Below are positions 1 through 8,110 of a DNA stretch of 64,000 nt, piece after piece (position 1 is the stretch's first letter; each line of letters opens with the position of its first letter). A model generated the notes under the pieces. That model was given only the letters and a program-made list of their open reading frames with translations. It did no database searches and was not told where the DNA came from. Where the stretch lies: NCBI GenBank assembly GCA_030148425.1, contig JASBTM010000001.1:124001-188000 (forward strand), given 5' to 3'. Both the position numbers and the translations under genes were made by a program. This DNA comes from Hyphomicrobium sp. (lineage in GTDB: Bacteria; Pseudomonadota; Alphaproteobacteria; Rhizobiales; Hyphomicrobiaceae).

Positions 1-1
1 T

Positions 2-322
2 TTTAGAGGCGGCGGTGGTGGCTTTAGAGGCGGCGGAGGTTTCCGCGGCGGGCGACGCTCCGACATCAGAGTGAAGCACGACATCATCTTGATCGGCCGG
101 CTTTCGAATGGAATGGGCTTCTACCGCTTTGCATATAACGGCAGCTCGAAACTCTATGTCGGCGTCATTGCGCAGGAAGCCAAGGAAATTGCGCCTCAGG
201 CCGTGGCACGTGATCGCCAGGGCTATCTGAATGTCGATTACGATCGGCTCGGCGTGCCATTTGAAACCTATGAACAATGGCTCGCATCGGGTGCCAAAGT
301 TCCTAAGCTTGATCCGCGCTAG
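2..322 (+). CDS. C-terminal part of a Gly-rich protein with an S74-type (tail-fibre chaperone-like) domain, 5' end outside window
   Basis: The open frame runs in from the left edge, so the ORF-track GTG at 71 is not the true start. The visible part begins with an FRGGGG repeat, then RRSDIRVKHDI and a ~80-residue domain containing YVGVIAQE and a YDRLG-x-WLASG tail. The SDxRxKxDI opening and the GVxAQE motif are hallmarks of the peptidase S74/intramolecular chaperone domain of phage tail fibres. In rhizobia such domains also end non-phage exported proteins with Gly-rich C-termini. No phage genes are nearby. DUF3300 and DUF2950 genes are often neighbours, and DUF2950 follows 17 nt downstream, so the missing N-terminus may be DUF3300; this is inference. 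Confidence 0.7.
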   Translation, partial: FRGGGGGFRGGGGFRGGRRSDIRVKHDIILIGRLSNGMGFYRFAYNGSSKLYVGVIAQEAKEIAPQAVARDRQGYLNVDYDRLGVPFETYEQWLASGAKVPKLDPR

Positions 323-339
323 TCTGCGAGGAGCTAGAC

Positions 340-1296
340 ATGCTTGTATCGCACGATCTTCGAAAGTTTCTGACGACTCTTTATGCGGCGTCGCTCGTGC
401 TGCTAACCGCACCGGTCCCCGTTGCTTTCAGTGCTGATGCACTCAAGACCTTCGCCACACCTGAGGAGGCGGCGAAGGCGCTCGTCGAAGCAGCCAAGTC
501 CGACGATGAAAAAGAGCTTCTGGCGATACTCGGGCCATCGCTGAAACAATGGATCCAGTCGGGAGACCCCGTCGCGGATCGTGCAGCGAAAGAGAAATTT
601 GTGAAGGATTACGAACAGAAGCAGTCCATCGATACGGACGAGAAGGGAAAAGCTATCCTTGTTATTGGCGATGATGATTTTCCGTTCCCACTTCCTATCG
701 TCAAAACTGGCAACGAGTGGTCTTTCGATCCGGAGCAAGGCAAGCAGGAGATCATAGACCGTCGCGTCGGCACCAACGAGCTTGATACGATTCAAACGCT
801 TCTCGCGATCGCAGACGCTCAAAACGATTACGTCGAGCTCGATCCTCAGGGCCAAGGTGCACCCGCTTACGCGCGCCGCTTTATTAGCTCACCTGACAAG
901 CACGACGGGCTCTATTGGCCTTCAGGCGGGTCGGAACCGCAAAGCCCTTTGGGTCTCCTCGTCGCCGACGCCGTTAGCGCCGGCTACAAGCCATCTTCCG
1001 AAGGCGGCGATACATCGAAAAATCCCTATCATGGCTACTATTTCCGCATGCTTACAGCGCAAGGCGCTCATGCTCCCGGAGGTGCCTATTCCTATTTAGT
1101 CAATGGCCGGATGATAGGCGGCTTCGCAGTGATCGCGTGGCCTGCAAAATACGGAACTTCTGGCTTTAAGACCTTCATGATCAATCAGGACCAGATAGTC
1201 TACGAGGCCGATCTCGGACCAGATACTGCGGCAGAGGTTCAGACTATCCGCACTTTCGATCCCGACGAGGATTGGAAGAAGGTCGATGCGAATTAG
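340..1296 (+). CDS. DUF2950 family exported protein
   Basis: A 318-residue protein with an N-terminal hydrophobic segment (about residues 14-30, ending near AFSADA) that looks like a signal peptide, so probably periplasmic. The mature part starts TFATPEEAAKALVEAA and contains the DELLAILGP-like and YHGYYFRML segments that I associate with DUF2950. The start ATG has a GAGGAG element 6-7 bases upstream. It lies 17 nt after the S74-domain gene on the same strand, suggesting one transcript. No biochemical function is established for the family. Confidence 0.85.
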   Translation: MLVSHDLRKFLTTLYAASLVLLTAPVPVAFSADALKTFATPEEAAKALVEAAKSDDEKELLAILGPSLKQWIQSGDPVADRAAKEKFVKDYEQKQSIDTDEKGKAILVIGDDDFPFPLPIVKTGNEWSFDPEQGKQEIIDRRVGTNELDTIQTLLAIADAQNDYVELDPQGQGAPAYARRFISSPDKHDGLYWPSGGSEPQSPLGLLVADAVSAGYKPSSEGGDTSKNPYHGYYFRMLTAQGAHAPGGAYSYLVNGRMIGGFAVIAWPAKYGTSGFKTFMINQDQIVYEADLGPDTAAEVQTIRTFDPDEDWKKVDAN

Positions 1297-1325
1297 GCTA
1301 CGATAGGGCGTGAGAGTCTTTCCTG

Positions 1326-1607
1326 ATGCATGAGCTGCCGAGTAAAAGTGCGAACAAGAGCACCATCAAACGAGTTACATTGACGGCGTCGGGCGCGATC
1401 CTTTTCGCATTGGCTATCTTCTTATGGACGTACGCCACAGGCACCATGACCTCTCTGGTCGAGCATTTTTGGTGCAGCATGGTTGCTGCGGAGACCTGCC
1501 GGTTTCGCGGGTATCAGCATTTTCTCATCTGGACGGTTCTCGGAATTGCCAACCTCCTTATCCTGGGATTACTCCTTGAGTACGCTCGTGGTCGGCTGCG
1601 TCGCTAG
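1326..1607 (+). CDS. small two-helix membrane protein, unknown
   Basis: A 93-residue protein with two clear hydrophobic segments (about residues 21-36 and 66-83) and a short loop that carries three cysteines (FWCSMVAAETCRFRG). It ends in a basic tail (RGRLRR), which predicts a cytoplasmic C-terminus. It follows the DUF2950 gene by 29 nt on the same strand and may be the last gene of that transcript. No family recognised. The loop cysteines could form a periplasmic disulfide, which is speculation. Confidence 0.6.
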   Translation: MHELPSKSANKSTIKRVTLTASGAILFALAIFLWTYATGTMTSLVEHFWCSMVAAETCRFRGYQHFLIWTVLGIANLLILGLLLEYARGRLRR

Positions 1608-1761
1608 CCGTAGAGCTTCATAGTGGGGCGAGAATAAAACGGGAACTCGCTTTATGTTACGAAGCTTTCCTGTCGCTTCGGCCAGTGTCTGAGACGACGG
1701 GAACGAGGCACACTGATTGCACGTTCAGTTGAGATACCGCGTGCTTTTAGAGTTGCGTGCC

Positions 1762-1959
1762 ATGTTTCGAGACAACGTCATTTGGATCGACTTCCGCCTG
1801 TCGAAGGATATTCGTGACAAGCAGGTTTTGTCTTTCGCGCAGCGGATGAAGGACAGCTCAGCGCGAACGCGGCGTCATCTTCAGGCTTCTCAAACCGCGC
1901 TCGAAGTCATCAGGTTGATGTTGGATAAAGAGCCTTTGATCCCCGGACGAGGGCGATAA
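1762..1959 (+). CDS. doubtful small ORF (65 aa), unknown
   Basis: From the internal ATG the ORF encodes a charged helical peptide (IRDKQVLSFAQRMKDSSARTRR...). The ORF track starts further upstream at a TTG. No good ribosome site is visible at either start. Its last 70 bases are antisense to the better-supported gene 1890-2519. The amino-acid composition is plausible for a soluble protein, which is the only reason to list it. Confidence 0.25.
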   Translation: MFRDNVIWIDFRLSKDIRDKQVLSFAQRMKDSSARTRRHLQASQTALEVIRLMLDKEPLIPGRGR

Positions 1960-2519
1960 TCCGCAAAGTTATCGGTTTGCGTTTCGTGGCCGGGGTAGAC
2001 GACAGCGGCGGCTCTTATGCCGAACTGAGAAAATTGCGAGGGGTTTAGCCTGTCTGCGGAGAAAATGACGGGCACTCCAAGGGCCTTCACAGCGTCGTAG
2101 AAATCCAGGGTGTCTGTCTCGACGCTGAACTCAATCAGCACAGTCCAGCCTTTGGTAGATTTCATGAAAACAAGTGCTGCCGCGAACGACGCAAAGGCAT
2201 GCGGACGACGCCTTTCAGTCCCGTACGAGCCGGTGGGAATTACGAATGCTTTGAAATCGTCGCCCACGACGTCCTCGCAATCGGCGTCCGCGATAAGTCC
2301 CATTTTCGGAAACAAGTGTACCGGGTGCGGAGCGACTTCCAATTCACGATAGAGGCGCGCAGAGAAATACCTGTGCGCGACGTGTGGAAAAGTGCAGAGC
2401 ACGAAGTTCAAGCCGTGCAGGTATGATCTTTCTTGCTGAAGCGGTTTGGGATCTTGCGGACGAGGTACCAAAAAACCGCTGCAGATTTTCAGTTTGGCGG
2501 GTCGGACTTGCGAAGACAT
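1890..2519 (-). CDS. hypothetical protein, 209 aa
   Basis: This reverse-strand ORF has a strong ribosome site (AGGAG, 8 nt before ATG at 2519) and an ordinary soluble composition. No signal peptide or membrane segment is seen. Its middle contains DFKAFVIPTGSYGTE and a stretch alternating hydrophobic and polar residues (WTVLIEFSVETDTLDFYDAVKALGVPVIFSADRL) that suggests an alpha/beta fold. I recognise no family. It stands alone between two gene sets on other strands and could be accessory. Codon choice is a little more AT-rich at third positions than in the core genes further right. Confidence 0.5.
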   Translation of the reverse strand: MSSQVRPAKLKICSGFLVPRPQDPKPLQQERSYLHGLNFVLCTFPHVAHRYFSARLYRELEVAPHPVHLFPKMGLIADADCEDVVGDDFKAFVIPTGSYGTERRRPHAFASFAAALVFMKSTKGWTVLIEFSVETDTLDFYDAVKALGVPVIFSADRLNPSQFSQFGIRAAAVVYPGHETQTDNFADYRPRPGIKGSLSNINLMTSSAV

Positions 2520-3154
2520 TGGTCGATCTCCTAGGCGTGAGACCGGAGAGGTAACTTGGCCTCAGGTATCGTCCGAAATATCGTTTCGGAGCGTCCCTGC
2601 GGCGAAAGAAATCCAACAAAATAAGGTCTTTTTGAGCATTTGAATTCGCAACTTGCAACGTATCTTTAGGCAATTCGAACGCGGCGCGAGAAAAGTCATC
2701 CATCTGAATTGGCGGTTGATATTGTCTGGGTTGCAGACGAGCCGCGGCCGGCGGTCCAAGCAACAATCGAGCTTGGTTCGTCGCGGCGAGTGATTGAAGA
2801 CGCATAGCCGCAAAAATTGAATCCGCCCAAGTCAACTTACTGCCGAGCATATGGCGTGTGGAAGCTAACGCTCGACCACATCCACGTATCCGATCTTAAA
2901 ATGCTACTCAACAGAGAGGGAATGTCTCGATCCGGGCTCATGCCAACGCTGGATAATATCGCCGCAGATGTGGTGAAGGCGCGGACAGCAAGCTAATTCT
3001 TGAAAAGATGTCGCTCGCTATCCAGAAGCGGACATCTGCTTCGAAAGCGGGCCCATGTTCGGCAAGTGTAGGCTCGTGGCCGCTTTCTGTTTCGAAGCCG
3101 ACATACCAATTTTAAATCCAAGTTTCTTCGTGACCCAAAGTGCAATCTGCGGGA
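2520..3154. other. 635-nt stretch without a convincing gene; contains a probable rhizobial interspersed repeat remnant
   Basis: Only weak ORFs lie here. A 44-residue open end (stop at 2996) reads like a decayed gene tail. At about 3020-3110 the sequence CAGAAGCGGACATCTGCTTCG, followed by a second AAGCCGACAT-type unit, resembles short non-coding repeats common in Bradyrhizobium and relatives, whose spurious translations read MSALGQKQTF...MSALPPKADM. The reverse-strand translation here gives MSASKQKA...KQMSASG. This match is from memory of the family, not from a search. Confidence 0.35.
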
Positions 3155-4096
3155 TCAATACGGGTTTACGTAATTCAAGATGGCGATCATGCGCAGCATC
3201 ACGCGACGGATCACGTGTGTCGCCTTGACGTGATCTGTGAAGATCGCGACGTCGCCAGTGGCGCCGGCGGGCAGACTAGCGGCCAGCGATGGATCGTCGA
3301 GCGCAATTCGAACGATGAAAGGCGCCGAGGCTATCTCTTTCGGCGTAACGGCGAGCCCCGAGACTTGTGTCTGGCCTGTCGATACTGCTTGCAAGACGCT
3401 TTGGACTTTGCCGGTGAAGATTTTTCCCGGAAGGAATTTGAACGTCACCTCAGCATTTTGTCCGGGCGCGATGTAACGAGCATAGATCTGCGGTATCTCG
3501 GCCGCGAGGATTGTATCCGAGGTGTCGATGAAGGCCATAACCGGAGACAGCGGTAGCGATGCAACGCGTGCGCCTTTGCGAAGCGCGAGATTCGTTACGT
3601 AACCGTCGGCGGGGGCCCGAACCGTCGTCTTCTCGAGGTTCCATTTTGCGCCCTCGATCTGCGCGTTGAGCTGATCGACCTCCGCCTGCCTTTGCTCAAC
3701 ATCGAATTTTCTGCCGGCGGCCTTTTCAGCAAGTTCGGACATCTGCCCCAAGCGCTGAGTTGAAAGCTTGAGCTGCGCCTCGAGCACTTTCACCTGTGCT
3801 TTGAATGGGACGGGATCGATGCGGAAGAGGACGTCGCCCTGTTTGAGCGCCGCATTCGGCTGCACCAGAACATCGACCACCTCCCCAGATACATCGGGCG
3901 TGATCGCAACCGAATGTCGTCCGACGACGAGTGGTCCTGAAGGAGCGCCCCAGCCCATCGGGATGAAAAGTCCGACTAACAATAGCAGCATGACGAGGAT
4001 CGGCGAGATTTTCCAGAAGAGGTTGAACGGAACGAGCTTGAACCAGACGAGGAGGAAGAGAACGAGCAGATATACGTTAAAGAGGAAGACGATCAC
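3155..4096 (-). CDS. yiaV: HlyD-family membrane fusion protein, YiaV-like
   Basis: A 313-residue inner-membrane adaptor. I start it at GTG 4096 instead of the track's 4183: a GGGAGG element lies about 7 nt upstream, and the start overlaps the stop of the DUF3302 gene as GTGA. Two hydrophobic segments at the N-terminus (about 1-20 and 25-42) precede a barrel-sandwich/lipoyl half (VAITPDVSGEVVDVLVQPNAALKQGDVLFRID), a short helical hairpin and the second lipoyl half (TVRAPADGYVTNLALRKG). The DUF3302 + HlyD pairing matches E. coli yiaW-yiaV. No ABC or RND pump gene is adjacent, so the transported substrate is unknown. Confidence 0.85.
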   Translation of the reverse strand: MIVFLFNVYLLVLFLLVWFKLVPFNLFWKISPILVMLLLLVGLFIPMGWGAPSGPLVVGRHSVAITPDVSGEVVDVLVQPNAALKQGDVLFRIDPVPFKAQVKVLEAQLKLSTQRLGQMSELAEKAAGRKFDVEQRQAEVDQLNAQIEGAKWNLEKTTVRAPADGYVTNLALRKGARVASLPLSPVMAFIDTSDTILAAEIPQIYARYIAPGQNAEVTFKFLPGKIFTGKVQSVLQAVSTGQTQVSGLAVTPKEIASAPFIVRIALDDPSLAASLPAGATGDVAIFTDHVKATHVIRRVMLRMIAILNYVNPY

Positions 4097-4329
4097 TTGC
4101 CTGCCTCCCTCTTCGGCACGTCGACGTAGGCCCAGATCAGCGCGACAGGCCAGAGAACGAAGCCGCAAATCACTGTTACCCAACCTGCAACCTCGACGGC
4201 TTGCGCCCAGGGATGTTTACGCGATTTCGCAATATGCCCGGGGGCAGCGGCCATCGCGACGAATAACGCGACGGCCGTGACGAGAAGAAAGATGAGAACG
4301 AACCAAGCAAAATAATCGAGGAAGGACAT
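4093..4329 (-). CDS. yiaW: DUF3302 inner-membrane protein, YiaW-like
   Basis: A 78-residue protein with an N-terminal helix (FLDYFAWFVLIFLLVTAVALFVAM) and a second one (WVTVICGFVLWPVALIWAYV), ending in a basic tail. This is the DUF3302/YiaW pattern. It overlaps the downstream HlyD-like gene by four bases (GTGA), so the two are translationally coupled and probably work as one complex. Function in any species is poorly known. It sits 29 nt downstream of the DUF1254 gene on the same strand. Confidence 0.85.
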   Translation of the reverse strand: MSFLDYFAWFVLIFLLVTAVALFVAMAAAPGHIAKSRKHPWAQAVEVAGWVTVICGFVLWPVALIWAYVDVPKREAGK

Positions 4330-4358
4330 GCCTCGCTCCCGCTCCTAAAAGCTTCGCG

Positions 4359-5465
4359 CTAGTTCTTTCCATCACCGCTGCTTGCTCCTATCGCCGAACT
4401 GTCGCTTCCGGCCAGTTGCGGTTCTGGGAACTTCCACGAGCCATCCAGAATTGCGGTCTGAGGCCGATAGAGCCGAACAGTGTAGTTCCAGCCAGGCAAG
4501 ATCGGCAGGCAGTTCGCGATTTTCCCGTTACAACCACCAAATTGGATATCGACCGATCCATCGGCCGACTTCACCGCGGTAATGTTATTGAGCGAATAGG
4601 CGTTGGAGTCGTTCTTCTGCAGATAGCCATCGGCATTGTAGACGGTAACTGACCAGAACCCGTCGACGGGCACATCTTTGACGTTCAGCTTATAGACTGT
4701 GGTGCCGTCATTCTTCGTCGGCGCGAGGCTTAGATACGTCGCGTCCTTGTCCGGGTTTCCGCCCCATCCGGCTGCGGTGGCAATGAGGTGGCGGACGGGA
4801 TCGACTTCGGTCTTTGGGCCGAATGCATTTTTGAATCCGCCCGTGAACTGGGCAAGCGCCAGAAGCGCCTCACGGATCTTCTTCTGCGAAACTTGATCCC
4901 ACTGCGGCACCTCAAATGTCCCCGCATTCTTCTGGTCCACCTTGATCGAATCTTGGAGGGTGTGGACTTCCTTCAAGTCGTCGGCGTTGTTGGGATCAAC
5001 GAGCGTTCGGATGCCAACCGTCATGTAACGCGTGCCGACATTGTCCCGTGTGAGCGTGTGTTCACCCGGACCGTAATAGACGGCAGGAACGTAATGATCT
5101 TCGTTGATGATCTGAAGCGACATGAAACGCTTGCCCGCGTCGGGCATCGTGATCGTCACAGGGCCTGCATCGAGGTCGAATACACCGAAGGAATAGAGCG
5201 TGTCTCGATTCATGCGAATGACGGTCTGCTTGTCGATAGGCGTCGGTTCGCGATTGTGCTCCAAGGTTCCGAAGCTGCCGTCCTTGATGGCATTGCTCAT
5301 ATAGAGATCGGACTCGGCGCGAGCGAAATTATCGACTGTGACCGGGACCCCTTCGGAAGAGATCGATTTGCTCTCTTCCGCGACTGAGAGGCGTGTCGTT
5401 CCTATAAATGCCAGCGTCGCGCAGACGGCCGCGACTGCGATTTGCCCGTTAAATGAATTGGTCAT
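4359..5465 (-). CDS. exported DUF1254/DUF1214 protein (first of two)
   Basis: A 368-residue protein with a signal peptide (about residues 1-29, cleavage near SVAEES). The DUF1254 part follows (VIRMNRDTLYSFGVFDLDAGPVTI, then MSLQIINEDHYVP), and the C-terminal DUF1214 part carries VDGFWSVTVYNADGYLQKN and a Trp-rich end. AAGGAG lies about 10 nt before the ATG. Catalytic activity of this family is not established; it is common in soil alphaproteobacteria and often duplicated. It is about 30% shorter than the next gene, with which it forms a tandem of relatives separated by 27 nt. Confidence 0.88.
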   Translation of the reverse strand: MTNSFNGQIAVAAVCATLAFIGTTRLSVAEESKSISSEGVPVTVDNFARAESDLYMSNAIKDGSFGTLEHNREPTPIDKQTVIRMNRDTLYSFGVFDLDAGPVTITMPDAGKRFMSLQIINEDHYVPAVYYGPGEHTLTRDNVGTRYMTVGIRTLVDPNNADDLKEVHTLQDSIKVDQKNAGTFEVPQWDQVSQKKIREALLALAQFTGGFKNAFGPKTEVDPVRHLIATAAGWGGNPDKDATYLSLAPTKNDGTTVYKLNVKDVPVDGFWSVTVYNADGYLQKNDSNAYSLNNITAVKSADGSVDIQFGGCNGKIANCLPILPGWNYTVRLYRPQTAILDGSWKFPEPQLAGSDSSAIGASSGDGKN

Positions 5466-5492
5466 TATGATTTCATCTCCTTGCGAGGTTGC

Positions 5493-6938
5493 TCATTTTC
5501 CTTCGCCAGTGCCCGCTCCCAAGGCTGCCGCTTCGACGCTCTCCACATCGGGCAGCCTCCATTTCTTCTCAAAAAATTCTGACTTCGGCCCGTAGACCCG
5601 GAACATCAGCTCGAACCTGTGGGCCGGGTCTGTCGGGATCCAATTTGCCTGTTGGCCCGGAGGCGCCTCGGAGCCGACATAGATGTCGATCGATCCGTCT
5701 GCGTTTTTCTGCACGTCGGCGCTGTTCGACGCGCGGCTTGCGCGGTCGACATTCTTTATGAGTGCGTGCGTTTCCCGATCATACGCGGTCAGCGACCAGT
5801 ACTGGTCGACAGGGACATCGGGCGGAACGCGCAGTCGATACGTCTTTGCGCCGTCGTAGCTGTCGCCGTTTTTGTCCTTGATGTTGATGAGATAGAACTG
5901 GCCAGTGCCCATGCGTTTGATGCCGATGTAAGCGTAGGTATAGGTAAGGCCGCGCTGATCGACGGGATAGCTGTTGGGATCGCTTAAGCCTTGACCGACT
6001 GCCTTGATGAAATCGGGCTGGCCCGGGTAAGTCCAATGCGTGCCCTCGTAAAACGGCGGCATGCCCGCGTCGTATTCCGCCGCCAGCAACAATTGCGCTT
6101 CGCGGATGCCGGCGGCGAGTGCCTGTCGTGTGGTCTCATCGGGCGTGAACGGCTTGCCCTTCTCGATACCAAGTGAGCGCAGCTGGTCGATCATGGCACG
6201 GTCGCGGTCGAGCCATGGCTCGCTCTGGACGATCCGGTTCAGATGCTCGAAAAAACTGACGTCGTATCGAATGGTGGAATCGAAGAGCACGTCCTCGACA
6301 TCCGTGAACACGGTGGGCGGGGGATTTGCCGCTTGCGAGAGGGGATAGACCTTGACCTGCTTAGCGTAGGCTGCCGATTTTGCGATATCCTTGTCGTCAT
6401 GGCTGACAAGGTTCGAGCGGAGTAGCACATAGCTGCCAAGAGAGCCGGGTCTGAGCGGCGCATAGCCATCGGGAATAGATCCCGAGTATCCCGGTGGAAG
6501 AATGAGGAACTTAATGCCTTTGCCCTTGTCGACTCCGAGCCGCCCGGCGTCCTCCAGCGGCAATTGCCAGACGTTGACGAAGTTGGCGTTGAGCGAGCCA
6601 TTTGCATCGGCCGGTGGAATTTCAACCACGATCGGTCCGACATCGCGCGTGTCGAAGAACGACATGAAGTACAGAGTGTCGGGATTTGGCGTCAGCGTCT
6701 GGTTCTTCCAGTCGAGCGGACGCCCCCAATAGATGAACTGGTTCACCTTGCCCGCGGTCTTGCTTTGCATCTCCTGCAGCATGAGGTCGTAGTTGACCGC
6801 AGGCATGCCCCAGATGGCCGCCTCTACCGCGCGGCTCCGAAGCAGCCGGGTTTTTAGCTCTTCGGATGAGAGCGCCTGGGCGTCGCCGGTAGAAATCGAG
6901 GCAAATAAGACCAACGCGGAGAGCAGCAGCTTTCTCAT
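5493..6938 (-). CDS. exported DUF1254/DUF1214 protein (second of two)
   Basis: A 481-residue protein with a clear signal peptide (MRKLLLSALVLFASISTGDAQA). DUF1254 lies at about 50-190 (AIWGMPAVNYDLM, TLTPNPDTLYFMSFFDT) and DUF1214 at about 340-460 (VDQYWSLTAYDRETHAL). It has a textbook AAGGAGG 6 nt before the ATG. The start overlaps the stop of the upstream small gene (ATGA). Together with the shorter paralogue downstream and the yiaWV-like pair it makes a probable five-gene reverse-strand transcript of envelope proteins. Confidence 0.9.
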   Translation of the reverse strand: MRKLLLSALVLFASISTGDAQALSSEELKTRLLRSRAVEAAIWGMPAVNYDLMLQEMQSKTAGKVNQFIYWGRPLDWKNQTLTPNPDTLYFMSFFDTRDVGPIVVEIPPADANGSLNANFVNVWQLPLEDAGRLGVDKGKGIKFLILPPGYSGSIPDGYAPLRPGSLGSYVLLRSNLVSHDDKDIAKSAAYAKQVKVYPLSQAANPPPTVFTDVEDVLFDSTIRYDVSFFEHLNRIVQSEPWLDRDRAMIDQLRSLGIEKGKPFTPDETTRQALAAGIREAQLLLAAEYDAGMPPFYEGTHWTYPGQPDFIKAVGQGLSDPNSYPVDQRGLTYTYAYIGIKRMGTGQFYLINIKDKNGDSYDGAKTYRLRVPPDVPVDQYWSLTAYDRETHALIKNVDRASRASNSADVQKNADGSIDIYVGSEAPPGQQANWIPTDPAHRFELMFRVYGPKSEFFEKKWRLPDVESVEAAALGAGTGEGK

Positions 6939-7285
6939 CGCGCATCCTCCTTGAGAAACACTGTCTTCGAGTCCTGGTCATGTCGACGATGGTCCAGCAC
7001 AATCCGCCGTCGACATCTGCGGCAAGCATTGGGACTGTCGCTCGCTTTCGGCGTTAAACAGCCCATCTCCTCGACAACGCCCTGGAGCTCGGCATTTATC
7101 ACCGGGGTCACATCTATCCAGAATGATTCGAGGCAAACGCGCGGGATCATCTTCTCCTCCGCAAAGTGACGATAAGAGTCCCAGAGAAATGTCCCGCTGC
7201 CTATAAGGACTATGCCGTTGCGCGACAGGCTTCCCTCGTCACCATAAGGCTCGAGAAGTTGAAGGTCGAAGGAGGAAGGGCTCAT
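6935..7285 (-). CDS. hypothetical protein, 116 aa
   Basis: The start is placed at ATG 7285, with GGAGAAGGG 7-8 nt upstream. The ORF-track start at 7303 is a TTG inside that ribosome site. The stop overlaps the start of the DUF1254 gene (ATGA), which supports coupling. The protein is soluble, with a patterned first half (SRNGIVLIGSGTFLWDSYRHFAEE) and a Cys/Arg-rich patch CRRCRRR near residue 88. No family recognised. It could instead be a leader ORF whose translation opens the DUF1254 start. Confidence 0.4.
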   Translation of the reverse strand: MSPSSFDLQLLEPYGDEGSLSRNGIVLIGSGTFLWDSYRHFAEEKMIPRVCLESFWIDVTPVINAELQGVVEEMGCLTPKASDSPNACRRCRRRIVLDHRRHDQDSKTVFLKEDAR

Positions 7286-7303
7286 CGTTCTGCCCTTCTC
7301 CAA

Positions 7304-7739
7304 TTAACCAAATGGCGTTGGGGATTAGCAGCGTCGAAAATTAATGCGCCAAAAGCATCAATCTCAACTCGCACGACTAACGAGTGTGGGTGGTCCGCCC
7401 ACCCACAGATTGGCGGCGGTTTAATAGTCCCGCACACTGGCATCGACGAACTCGCAATGGCATGCGTAGCAACCACCCATCCGCTGACGAAGGGGCGCTC
7501 ACAAGCTATCGTAGTCAATGGAATTCGTCGCTGCACCGCGATTGGCGCATGGGTCTGGCAAATGAACACATACGTTCAAAAAGCGAAGCGTTGCCAATCA
7601 AATGTTGAAAAGTAATCGGGTCTGCTCGAAGGAGGAAAATGAGAAACATACTCCGTTTTCTGCGGCGGTTTCGGAGGCGAATGCTTCACTCTGCGGCCTA
7701 GTGGATGTACGAATTCATTACGCGATATGCGCGCAAATT
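7304..7739. other. 436-nt region with no gene of the usual size
   Basis: Antisense ORFs at 7282-7569 and 7166-7615 overlap each other and neither has a ribosome site or recognisable domain. The only structured signal is a strong GGAGG followed by a 20-codon Arg-rich ORF at 7639 (listed separately). Confidence 0.5.
7639..7701 (+). CDS. possible 20-aa arginine-rich peptide
   Basis: AAGGAGG sits three bases before ATG, followed by a 20-codon ORF reading MRNILRFLRRFRRRMLHSAA. Seven of the 20 residues are Arg, with hydrophobic residues spaced as in an amphipathic helix. It is too short for the ORF track. The ribosome site is strong but close to the start. It could be a small regulatory or membrane-active peptide, or chance. 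Confidence 0.25.
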   Translation: MRNILRFLRRFRRRMLHSAA

Positions 7740-8054
7740 TCATTTCAACACTGGAGTCCGCTTTAACGGGGCAAATTCGAGCAAGTTTCCGAGCTCACGA
7801 CTTTCTCGGCTGGGGGTATCGGATAGGGGGGGCCAATTCACGGGCAACCTATCGCGCTTGTGACAATAAACACGCGTATGGATGTTGTGACAGTGACGGT
7901 AACTTCGAGCATCCGCTAGACGAACTACCTTTTCGGAAGTTGTGCTTTCGGACAGCGTTTCTTTAATTGAAGCATCGGCCGAACTCAAACTACCAGTGCC
8001 GAGGACGAGACAAGTCGCCATAGCTAGTAATGGCGCGGCAGTTCTGTTGGGCAT
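7740..8054 (-). CDS. small exported His/Cys-containing protein
   Basis: A 104-residue protein. I use ATG 8054, with GAGGAG 8 nt upstream; the track's extra two residues start at TTG. Residues 1-29 are a signal peptide ending near SSADAS. The mature part contains SYRHCHNIHTRVYCHKRDRLPVNWPP, with two Cys and four His in 15 residues, a pattern of small exported proteins in Hyphomicrobium-type genomes. Placed at the 3' side of the metal-efflux operon on the same strand, it might bind metal, but this is inference. No named family. Confidence 0.6.
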   Translation of the reverse strand: MPNRTAAPLLAMATCLVLGTGSLSSADASIKETLSESTTSEKVVRLADARSYRHCHNIHTRVYCHKRDRLPVNWPPLSDTPSRESRELGNLLEFAPLKRTPVLK

Positions 8055-8110
8055 GTTCAAAGCTCCTCAAGTTTAGAAATGTCGTCGTGGGTTTGCCTGT
8101 CGACGCCTGA

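Noticed and set aside
2344-2850. 168-aa reverse-strand ORF overlapping the 209-aa gene
   Set aside because: No ribosome site, no motif, and it shares its 3' part with the better-supported frame.
7166-7615. Antisense ORF pair 7166-7615 (+) and 7282-7569 (-)
   Set aside because: They overlap each other and a neighbouring gene, without ribosome sites or recognisable sequence.
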